A stretch of 64,000 nt of DNA from Xiphophorus maculatus (taxonomy: Eukaryota; Chordata; Actinopteri; Cyprinodontiformes; Poeciliidae), in contig NC_036450.1 of assembly GCF_002775205.1 (NCBI RefSeq), positions 8,740,479-8,804,478 of the forward strand, given 5' to 3'. Positions 24,021 through 34,522 of the stretch are shown here, in pieces. Below the pieces are notes generated by a model. The model was not told the origin of the DNA. It made no database searches and saw nothing but the letters and a program-made list of their open reading frames with translations. Positions within the stretch are counted from its first letter, which is position 1. Each line of letters opens with the position of its first letter. The position numbers and the translations under genes were made by a program.

Positions 24021-27000
24021 ATGAAGACTACCATGCTCTCTGTCGCCATGGTGATGATGTGTATGACGATGGCGCACTCAGTGAAGCCACAAAAGGATTT
24101 CAACTTGGAAAAGGTAAAACTAACATTTTACTTGTTCTTTAGGGGGTTGTGTTATCTACTATAGTATGTGAGTGTTGTCAGATTTAAGAACAGTTACTGA
24201 TGGGTGACACAAACAAACTGCTATTATTAATAAGGATTAATGTGTGACAACAGGTGTGGAGCGATGCGGGATGATATTCCACGTGGCAGAAAGGGAAATT
24301 GTTTTAAAAGTGTCAATATTTGTTTGCCTTCATTAGATTATTTCAGATTTGTCAAGTATGTCTTTAATACCAAGTTTCCCACAAGATTAAGTTACAAAAC
24401 ATTATGTCTATGTTATTGGGTGTGGGGTGTCTGTCCATCTGTTTAGAAAATACAGCTACAAAAAGATGGCGTGTATGACGAGCTCTGCTCAGAGGCACCT
24501 TGTCATACTGAGAACGCGTCTCTTCACGATGATAAACATCGCTCATCTACATTATTTTTAGTCAGTCTGTTCCACCATCCTTCCTTAAATACTTAACAGT
24601 GCTCCAAGTGTCTACCCACCAAACCTCCTCCACTCCCCTGAGGACAGAGAGCTACTTTGTGACTTGACAAGTTACAAACTACTGAGACTTTCATAATCTT
24701 GTAAACATTTGTAGCCTGTTTTTAAATATTTAGATAATTCATTGGCTCCCTGTAATCCGCTACGGTCATGAACCAAACTGAGACAGTGAGGTTGTGTGAG
24801 GTTAAATCTTCACCTGTAAATGTAAATATTAATCTACTTCCATCAGTACCTTTCTGTATAGCAAGACATGAAACGTAATGCTTAGAAGTGTTAATTTTAT
24901 ATCCTACATCAGGAGTGTCCAAAGTCTCTCATCAAAGGCACGTTTTAGTCCTTTCCCTGGTTCCACACAAGCGGATCAAATGATGGTTCATTAGCCTCTC
25001 CAGATGTTTTTATATGGCTCGCTACCCAGGGTGCCATTCAGTAAAGGGGTGGCATGAGTGCTTAGAAAAATATTAATATTATCTATAATTTTTATTTGCC
25101 TATTGTGATGTCCAGTAAAGGGCACTATGCAGTGGAATACATCAGTTTATATTTAAGTCTGTTTAGTTCCAAACTAAATGTTTATTTCACACTTTTTTTA
25201 TATACTAGACTCTGGACTTCATTTGATCATTTCAAGTTGCAAAATGTTTCATGGACTTTTCACAGTGAAACAGTTTTATATTAAAGATATTTAAATTGTT
25301 AAAATTGTGGAAGCGCAAAGAGTGGATTTTAAATGAATCATTGATTAAGATAAGCCTCAAAATATAGATTAGTAAAATCTAGATTGATTTCTTCTACACC
25401 AGCAGTGTCCAAGTGAAAAGTGAAATAGAACCAAACAATAAAGTACATACTTAAAACTAATGAAGACAAAAAGTATTATTGAAAAGGTATTAACATGGAC
25501 TGAAATGTTTTATTAAGGTTTTCAGATTTTGCATGTATCTCTTGAAAAACTCTCAACAGATATAAGGGCAGCAATCTTGGCATTATATTTGGAAAGAATG
25601 AGCTATAAATCACTTTAAGACCAAGGTTTCCACAGTCCCCAAGATTTTAGGTGAAGGTGAGATTTCTGAACTGATATTTCGCAGTGTAAGAAAGTTGCAA
25701 ATATTTTATATTAAATCCTATGTTTATTCTAGCGCCTCTAGATTTTGTTTTCATACAGATTTTGAAGCAAACGTTTGTGAATTTGTTAGCTTACATATGC
25801 AAAAGCTGTATTATTTCAACGGAAAACCACTGATTCGAACCAGTTTTCCAGATCAAATAGTTTAATATAGTTTGCCTTTTTTTTCCCTCCCAGATCTCTA
25901 CCTGAAATAAGCTTTATTGTTTTTGTTTGGTTTTGCATTCACATAAAATTTTTATGTTTTCATATGCATTAAGTTTGCAGGTAAATGGTACCGAGTGGGG
26001 CTCGCCTATGACTCTCCAGGCTTTATCCCTTTAAGAGACAAAGTGAAGATCTCCATGGGCGTCATCACAATACTGCCCAGTGGCAGCGTCAACCTCACAA
26101 TGTGGGAAGCTCTGTGAGTTCAAATATGCCAAATAATAAAGGGCAGATAAAGTTAGCCACTGCAAGAAATTACAGATTATTATAAGAACTGATATATAAC
26201 CGGTTAAGTGGATAAACAATTCAGTTCAACTCGTGTCATTTTACTTATAGTGTGATTCACAACTTGTTCGAGATTCAGCGCAAACATCTCACTGTTTTGT
26301 TCTGTGCTTCAGGTCTGTGGCCTGCATTCGTAAATTTTACCAGTATAACAAGACAAGCGTGCCTGGACAGTTCATCTACTTCAGCACCCGTAAGTGGTTT
26401 CTAATTTTACCCTGAGACAAATAAATTGAGGGATTGATGGAAGCTACATAGCTACATCAGCAAGAAATTTCCTTTCACTAACTGGTGCATGAGTCAAAAA
26501 AAAAATCTTTAATGTCATACGTGATGTAAATCAACGAGCTTATTGAGTAAACAATCCAGAGTTGTGTGTGGAAAGACTGAGATGTGTACAGAGATTAAGC
26601 AAGCAAATTCATAAAGCGCAGTGACCAGCGCGTGTTTTTGTGGAGGCTGTTCAGATGCATTGAACACCACAGGAGGTCATTCAAAGAAATATTACAATAT
26701 GACTGAGAAACATTTAAGACTCAGACTCAGATTAAGGAATGTGAGCAAACACACAATGAAAATCTACAAAATAAAAAATGAAGCAGTGTAATGTGATATA
26801 ATTTCCAAATTCAAATAGAAACACAATTTAAATTAGGATTTTTTAAAATACTGAATGTTTACAAATACATAGCTTAATTTGTCTACATTCTTCCTATATT
26901 TCATTTGGGTTTTTTTTTTTTATCTTTTCCTACCACATATATCATAGTGCAAACATTCATATGATATTTTCAGATGTAATAAGTCATACCACCACATACG

Positions 27001-27537
27001 AAACAAAAAACAAGGAATTTTTGTTTTATTTTTCCAAGACATTTTCAAGAAATTCATTGTTGTTTTTCTGCTCAGGCCATAACATGGTGAAGGACGTCAC
27101 TGTTGTGGACACAAACTACACTGAGTATGCTGTGGTTCTCAAATACAAGAATTTTGACAGAGAATACACACAGGTGGCGCTTTACGGTGAGACCCAAAGA
27201 GACAATTTAATTTGACAATTTTGTTTTTTTCGGCTCCTGTGCTGAGTAAATGTAGCTCACCTACATCTGCTTGAACAGGTCGCTCACCGAGAACCAAAGT
27301 ACAAGTCCTGCAGAAGTTTAAGGCCTTTGCTTTGTCCCGTGGTTTCCCCAGAGCATCTATTCTGACCCCTCCTCCAGCAGGTAACTATTGATTAAAAATC
27401 CTCTAAATATCTGCAGTTTAAGTACAATAATATGAGTAATTTTTCTTAAGTAATGGGTGGAAATGTCCTGTTAACTTTATTGTTTTGTTTGTATTGTCTC
27501 ATCAACAGACAACTGTCCAGCATCAGGATCTGGATAA
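24021..27537 (+). CDS. Secreted lipocalin, PTGDS/LCN15-like, lacking catalytic Cys
   Basis: This is a small secreted beta-barrel carrier of hydrophobic ligands; the ligand is unknown. Exons: 24021-24113, 25974-26113, 26313-26389, 27076-27186, 27279-27380, 27509-27537, joining to 183 residues, a normal lipocalin length. Residues 1-20 form a signal peptide. The lipocalin motif FAGKWY is at 32-37, VVDTNYTEYAVV is the second conserved region, and Cys82-Cys177 should form the usual disulfide. Sequons are NLT, NKT and NYT. The residue aligning with the catalytic Cys of prostaglandin D synthase is Gly60 (ISMGVIT), so synthase activity is unlikely. The position of A1M Cys34 is Ser45. An untranslated last exon starts at 27629, three bases of 3' UTR being on the stop exon, the classic lipocalin layout. 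The AATAAA is at 27757. LCN15-like and PTGDS-like labels are both possible. Confidence 0.85.
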
Positions 27538-27762
27538 TAGGTAAGATGTATGTTTGTTACCTAAAACAAGTAAAACAAAGAAAATATTGTAAATTTTTGT
27601 GCTAAATTAATTTTTGCTTCTCTTCTAGGTTTTAGCTCAGAGGAAGCCGAAAGAATTTATTCCGATGTTTTGCTTAATATCAACAATAGAGACGCAATCA
27701 ATACATACAGTATAAGTCTATTTTCTCTGTTTCTTTCATTATTGTTGTCCAATTTAAATAAA
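27538..27762 (+). other. 3' UTR with terminal intron and poly(A) signal of the first lipocalin
   Basis: Three bases after the stop a consensus donor (TAG|GTAAGA, exon end 27540) opens an intron that closes at ttctag (27628). The last exon is entirely untranslated, and AATAAA lies at 27757-27762. A donor this close to the stop should not trigger nonsense-mediated decay. Confidence 0.6.
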
Positions 27763-29430
27763 AAACAATAACATCTTCTTGTATTCCCCCAAACCCTTTT
27801 TTTATAAATGTTTGAAATTACTTGAAATTTGTTTAAAAACCTTCAAACAGTGTCAGGACTTGAATCCATCAGTATCTACTTTTTATGCTCTTCAGCTCCA
27901 GAAGCTTGAAAATCTGAGATGTGCAGAAACTTCACATCAGGACTGAAAACATTGTTTACTGCAGCTTGTCTACAAAGCTCAAAGGATTGATTTTGTTTTA
28001 CAATTTTTCTGTTTTCTCTTCATTTATTCAAATTTTATTATTTTTACAGGTTTTTTTTCTTTTATGTCATTCTGTCTAATGTTTTTAAGCTTTTATGTGC
28101 TTTTTCATGTTTTAGTTTGTTTTTTGTTTTGTTTTGTTTTTTATCTGGGTTTCTTTACTCTCCCTGTGAAGCACTTTGGATTGTCCTTTGTTTTGCAGTG
28201 CTATGAAATAACCCCCCTAAATATTAGCTTAATTATTTAAAAGATTCATTGTTTAAGAAATATAAAAAGCTAGTTATATTCTATTAAAAAAAATAGTTGT
28301 AAGGTGGGGGGGAATACAAGATTTTCATAGAATGTACTAAAATTACAAAACATTTGAATCTGATGCAATACAGTCAAATTGTCAAATACCACTACTTCAA
28401 AATAAAAGTCAACATTATGGCAGTAATATGTCCAAAAAAAAAATGGAAGTCTACGGAGCATTTTTATCCACAAAGGTGTCAGTTGAAGCATCTTGCAATA
28501 CACAAATATACTAAAACAATCAAGTCCATTTTGTAGCTCATCTTTAAAATAATCAAGAACTTAATTACCAACAAATCTCCCATCACCCACAGTGGAAAAT
28601 AATAAACACCGAAGTAATTAAATTGGAAATTAAAGGGTTAAAATCCTTAAATCAACTGAAGTAGTTTTGAACAAGTCAGAAGTTGACATTTAAGGGGGGA
28701 AAAAATTTAAAATGTATTATTTTATGTGTACTTAATTATGAAGGATAATTTGCATTTGTGGCTTAAATAAATAAATAAATTGAATTACAATAAATACTTC
28801 ATTTCTAATTCCAGACACCCAGATTTATTGTCTTGTAGTGTGATGTTGAAGCAGGATCAAAATCACAGCCACTTGAGAAGTGCATGTTTAGGTTTAATTA
28901 CTGTATAAACTTTTTAAAAAATGTAATCTTGATAAATCTCTTAGGAATGTCCATCCACCAATAGATTATTTAGTATGTAGATCATTTAGGTTACAGACCG
29001 GAAGCAGATTTATTATTATTGATTTTTTGAATGTGTCACTGCTGTATCACAGAACACTTTTGTACAAACTCTATGAGGATGGACGAATATGATTCAGATA
29101 TGCTCAAGCATTGCTACCCAACACACAGCCTCCTTTAGAGACCCTTTCGGAGCAGCAAACCAGCCTTTTCCCCACAAACCGGCGGTTAAAACCTAACAGA
29201 TATTGATTGGTTGCATATTTACAGGTAGTTTCAAACTCTGAAGTCCAGGGATTTATTTCTGATTAGTCTGAACAACAAACAATTGAATGTACAGAACCTG
29301 AGGAGGAGATAAAGTGAATCTCGGACCTTCGATCTCAATCTTTGAAAGCAAAGGGGTGGGAATTCAGAAAGCAAAGCATGATGGTTAGCTTTGAAAAGGC
29401 CAGTTCTCACTTTGGGAACAGATTTTCAGG
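27763..29430. other. Spacer between first and second lipocalin genes
   Basis: About 1.7 kb, AT-rich, with no exon-like frame or RNA gene. The promoter of the downstream gene must lie at its right end. No clear TATA box is seen; 'gggatttatttctgatt' near 29250 is the most TATA-like string. Confidence 0.5.
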
Positions 29431-31823
29431 ATGCAAAGAGTTGTGTTTCTGGTGCCTCTACTGGTTGTTGGATCGATATGGACCCACCAGATGGATCCAG
29501 TGATGGAAAATAGTCCAGTAACACCAATGGAGAACTTTGATTTTGAGCAGGTGAGTGTTTAAGACAACAGTTCTTCTTTTCCCCCATTTTAGCCATCAGT
29601 TTATGCAAAACTTTTTTTTCTCACCAACTAAAACATTTAGAATCTCCTGTGTGAAAATGTTTATGTTGATCTCATCCGTTCACCTGCAGATGGCTGGACG
29701 TAGATTGACTGTGTATTTTTTTCTACAGTTTACAGGACGATGGTATGAAATGGCTGTGCTGTCCACCTGTCCTCACTACATGCAGCGCAAGAAGAGAAAC
29801 CCTGTCATTGTGGCGCTAGACCTGACACATGTTCCTACTCAGCATAACTTTACAATGACTTCCTCCTCCTTCAAGTCAGTTTCTCATGTGTTGTAAACTG
29901 CAAAAGATGTAAGTTTTTGTGTGATCTACAACATGTTTCTTCTTTCAGGAATGGCACATGTATGGAGGCTTTGACAGTTTATAGCTTGACCAGCACTACA
30001 GGGCGATTCTTTCACCATATTGCAAGTATATTTCTACCTTTCTCTACATCCTATCTGTCATATAAATTAGTTTTTACATAGCATACTACCACATTCAGTA
30101 GCAGTAACTCTGTAGTTAGTTTTGTGAGACTGTTACATAAGATAAGTTACATTGCTATGGAAGAATTTTGACTCAATTTCCTTTAGAGGTTTGCTTCAAT
30201 TTCTTATTGTTTGAAGTCTGTAATTTAGCATTTCAGTCAGACTAAGGTCTGAACTTTGACTGGTACATTTCAAACATCTTGATTGTTTCCTTTGTCAGCC
30301 TTTCTCTACAGATTTGCTGTCGTGTCTCTGGTCTTTGTGCTGTTGGTGATTGAGTTTCACCACATTTGACTCTGGAACATTTTGACATATTGATTAAATC
30401 TCGATCAGCTCAACAGCTGCAAGGTGCTTTGGTCCTGTCTCTGCAAAACAGACCTGATTTATCCCTCCACCATCATTGTGTTTTGCAGTTTTTCTAATAA
30501 ATCTGCACTGAGAGCATGACATTGGTCTTTATGGCCAAATCTTTCCTTTGGTACTACCTGTCCTGTGGACACTGGTCCAGAAGTCTTATGGTTCATTCAG
30601 ATGCAGCTTTGCAAACCTGATTTGAATTGCTCTGTTCATTTTAGAAAACAACTTGAGAACTGGGGTCTGTAGAGCATGCAACAGGGTACAGATTGGGATT
30701 TTTGCATTTTCTGACCTTGGGGTAAACTTGCAGGGGTTTCCTCTCCTGGGGAGATGGACAGCTGTGTTAAAGTAATTGGCTATCTTTGCTGTCACTGTGT
30801 TAACACACACCTCATGCTCCAAACCAGCAAACCTCCAAAACTCTGTTTCACAGAGTAGTTACACTCCTAAATACACTGTAAACAGTGAATGTGCTTAAGT
30901 TTTCACACATGGCTTTCTTTTAAATCTTCTTAGTTTAATAAATAAGAACACTTTAGAATCTGTTTTATGCTTTGTCCATTTATGATTTAAACAATTTTAG
31001 AATCTGGTAAAGACCTCAAGGTTTTGCTGTTTCTAGTATGTAACGTACTTTCTTTTTTCAGTGAAAATCTATGAAAGGGTTCCTCAGATATCAAATGAAA
31101 ATTCCTCTCTGCAGGATTTGGAGCCGATGTTGATTCCTTCGTGATTCACACAAACTATGATGAGTATGCTCTGATGCTGCAGCTGAGCACAGAGCATCCA
31201 TCGGGAAATAAAACCACCACAGTTAAGCTTTATGGTAAGTCAACAGAGGTTTCTAATCTGACTCTGACTGAGTGACCAGGAGACAAACCAGGATTCAATA
31301 ACCAAATCACAACTTCAGTTAAATCCAGAGATTAAGGTTTAAAACAAACTTTTCATTTTTATCAACGTGTTTCTTTTGACTTGAAGTGAAATCAGTGTTT
31401 TTGAGTCGTCCAGTCAGCGTCACAACTTTGAATATGTTTGGTTTGTGTTGTATTCAATATGATGCCTACCTTTTCATTTTAATTTTATTTTTAAAAAATA
31501 GCCAGAAAGGAGCTAAATCCAAACATTTTTCTCCCATCTGATTCATCAGTAGGAGAGATAGCTGAACAGCAGCCATCTTGGGCTTAAAAAAGAAACAAGA
31601 TGCAACATGAGAATTTGTCATTCAAATAATCTCCTATGTAAGAGTAACTTAGCGACAAATGTCTCCTTCTCAGGTCGAACTATGAGTGTTAGTCCTCCTG
31701 TTGTTGATAAATTTAAAGCGCTCATCAGACATCATGAAATGAGTGAAGAGGCTGCCATCATGAACCAACACAAAGGTACTTCTGACATCTGGTCATTTTC
31801 AAACATAAAATAGCTTGAAAATG

Positions 31824-31876
<53 letters not shown>

Positions 31877-32300
31877 TTGTAGTCATGTTAGCATGATTTA
31901 TTAATTATCAAGCTATGTTTTTATATTCTGGCCATTTTAAGATTTTACATTTTCACTGGATTAGAAGTATTGTCTCAGATTTGTTAAAGCACTTTCAAAA
32001 AGAAGTATTATTATTATTTTATTTCTGTTTTTATTTTTCTGATAGAAAAACATTAATGTTTTCATTTAAAGAGATTTAGTTTTTTTTCTGTCTTTCCAGG
32101 TGACTGTTTTCCAGGTAAACAAATGATGGAGGAAACTGCTGACCATCAGGTAGCTGTGTCCCACTATGCTGAACCAGCTGATGACTCTATTTGACATAAG
32201 AATAATCATAAATAACAGGTAACGTGTTTGTTTTCAGGCTTCTGTTCCTCAGATCTCCAAACAGAATATTACTACAGAGAAAAAGCAAAGTGATGTCTGA
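29431..32300 (+). CDS. Alpha-1-microglobulin-only AMBP paralogue (no bikunin)
   Basis: Exons: 29431-29550, 29729-29874, 29949-30025, 31115-31234, 31674-31775, 32100-32149, 32238-32300, joining to 225 residues. Residues 1-20 look like a signal peptide. The lipocalin motif FTGRWY is at 41-46, and STCP carries Cys54, equivalent to the free reactive Cys34 of A1M. Cys93 (NGTC) and Cys191 (GDCFPG) form the expected disulfide. VIHTNYDEYALM is the A1M hallmark. After the GDC exon the gene does not run on to an RVRR site and Kunitz exons. A last exon encodes about 20 residues (ASVPQISKQNITTEKKQSDV) and stops. Nothing Kunitz-like follows before the next gene. Lysines equivalent to A1M Lys92 and Lys118 are Arg and Ser/Leu; Lys130 remains. 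Sequons: NFT, NGT, NKT, NIT. Probably a secreted plasma lipocalin. A tandem duplicate of ambp with the same intron phases. Confidence 0.88.
31825..31877 (+). repeat. (TTA)n microsatellite
   Basis: About 17 pure TTA/ATT units lie in the intron after the exon at 31674-31775 of the A1M-only gene, starting roughly 50 bp past its donor. Confidence 0.9.
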
Positions 32301-32776
32301 CCAGGTGACAAATAACTCATTGTTAGAAAATTTATTTGGTGGTGCCCATCTTTATACTCTGGTTGTGAAACCTTCATTCAAACAGCAAGCGGTAACAGAA
32401 AATAAGTAGAGGGAAAAGGACAATGGTCAACCCACACAGTAAAAGCCTTGTCATAGATTGGATTTCTGATGCAGCTCACAGTCTCTCCAACTTTATGTTT
32501 TTGCATCTTTTAATATACATGTCCACTGTGTTTACTTTAGATTTTCTCCCAATTTTAATTTAGAAAGAGCCAAAGCGGTCAACAATACCACTGTGCTGAA
32601 GCAGCTAAATTAATTTGCAGTCCTTGTCTGTGACATAACACAATTACACAATGATTTTTAAAAAAATGTATTGTATTTTATTTTGTTGTTATTACTAGTA
32701 TTATTTTTGTAGTAGTAATAGCGTGCATAAATGATCCTAATGTGTCAAAATTCTAATTGTCAAACTAAAGACGAAA

Positions 32777-32782
32777 AATAAA
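32777..32782 (+). other. Polyadenylation signal of the A1M-only gene
   Basis: AATAAA lies 477 nt after the stop codon at 32300, on the same strand, and is the first clear canonical hexamer downstream. Confidence 0.5.
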
Positions 32783-34522
32783 GAACTACTCGTTTGTATG
32801 ATATCTGCCTGCTGAACTCTAAATCCTTTTTATATTTGTAATATAACTCAATGCCACATTGTTCTGAGGAGCTGGTTGAGTAGAAGTTCAACTTCAACTT
32901 CATACGTTGAGCTACTGAGTTTGAGCATGTTGGGGTATAGCCAGTGTAGTGCTGCTTTAAACATACTTTGGCAGGCAGATGGATTGTGTTTGCAGGGAGA
33001 CACCAAAGTGTAATTTAATGTCTGTATAAATCCAGCTGTTCAGTGAATAAATCTCATGTTAAGGAACAAACAGCATCATAAAGACCAAGGAACACAGCAG
33101 AAAGAGTGAAGCTGGGTTAGATTGGAAAACGATATTCCAGACTAGATGCAACGAAGCACACACTATATGGGAGCTGCAGAGATCTTAAGATCAGGTTGCA
33201 GAATCTATCAACAATCATGCGTTCTGCAAACCTGTCTTTGGTGGAAGAGTGGTGAGAAAAAAGCCACTGATAAAAGGAAATGGTAAGAAGTGTTTACAGA
33301 TTGACAGCAGCCATGTAGGAAACATAGCAGAATAGAGGAAGAAGTAGTTCTGGTCATTTGAGGCCAAACTTGAGCTTTAGGATCCTCATATTATTACGTT
33401 TGGCGGAAAATTAACTTTCACTTCACTCCTAACACACTACCTCCACAATGACAAATGGTGGCAGCATGGTGCTGTAGATATGTTTTTCTTCAGCAGGGAC
33501 AGGGAAATGCATGCCACACGTTTCAGAATTTAACAACTGTGAAAACTCTTAATCCTTTTCATTCCCCTTCACACTTATGTACTACTTTGTGTTGTTTAGC
33601 GTACATAAAATCCCAATAAACCAGTTTGGTGTTGCATAATAATAAAATGCAAAACAGTTCCAAGGGTTGTGATAAGTTTGTGTTGTTACATTGGAGCTTT
33701 GACAAAGTAAAGATTTCAAAAGGCATTGAGCAGAACTGACCTGATATGACCAGCATGTTCACTTACTGATCAGTAGGAGGAGCTGTGACAAATGGAAATG
33801 AACTTTTCTCGCCTTAAAAGATGAACCCATAATGTAGAAATCCCAATATGTTAAAACTCAACAAACCAACTCATGAACAAACTCCTGATCACTTTAAAAC
33901 CAGTAAAAAAAAAAGTATTGTCATTTATTTAAAAATGTATCTGTACACTTTTGTCTGTTTGCAGTTATGCTAAATGATTCAATGAAAGCAGACATACTGT
34001 ATTACATGTTTGTATACTATATACAAACATTTTTCCAAACGTGGGAACTATTACATAAGAACATTTCCAGATTTGTGCCTCTAGATGTGACAGTACTGTC
34101 AAATATATATAAAAAACAAAGTTTCTCTGCATCCCAAAACCAAAGTTTAACCATGCATGAAAATCCTGGATCCTGTTTATTTAAAAAATCCCAATTAAAT
34201 AAAAAAAATTTCCTTGTTTCTGTTTTTGCTCATATTACAGCACATATTGATCTGCCAGTACTGCAGCATCTCTGAAGTCCAATGTTTGAGTGGTTCACTG
34301 CCCCTTGTGATAAATCAAACTACAGCAGAGATAAACAGAGTGACAGAACTTTGCTCCTTTACTTGTTTGCATTTTTTGGAAGCTGGGCTGTGGGAGTGAT
34401 TATATCCTGAGTCCTTTACAATTTAATGTGCGGTCCCGTTCTCAGCAGTAGAACAGGGCTGTCATTGTGCTGCACACCTACAGGACAAGGTTCGACAAAA
34501 GTGGACACAAAGTTCGGACAAG
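32783..34522. other. Spacer between the A1M-only gene and ambp
   Basis: Contains the Tc1-like relic at 33060-33760 and AT-rich sequence. No Kunitz-type cysteine pattern was found, so the missing bikunin part of the upstream gene is not simply displaced here. The ambp promoter should lie at the right end. 'tgattatatcctgag' (about 34397-34411) is a TATA-like candidate about 120 bp before the ATG. Confidence 0.5.
33060..33760. mobile_element. Tc1-like transposon relic
   Basis: Blocks in order match degraded fish Tc1-like copies: 'aaagaccaaggaacacagca', 'gaggagctgcagagatc'-like text (gggagctgcagagatctt), 'ggtggaagagtggtgagaaa', 'tggtggcagcatggtgctg' and 'cttcagcagggacagggaa'. The tail 'cacacttatgtactactttg' and 'aaaatcccaataaa' fits the same family. 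Many frameshifts and stops. It separates the A1M-only gene from ambp. Confidence 0.6.

Noticed and set aside
32301-34522. Possible hidden Kunitz exons after the A1M-only gene
   Set aside because: I scanned for the spaced-cysteine pattern and GPC or GGC motifs and found none. The space is largely a Tc1-like relic.
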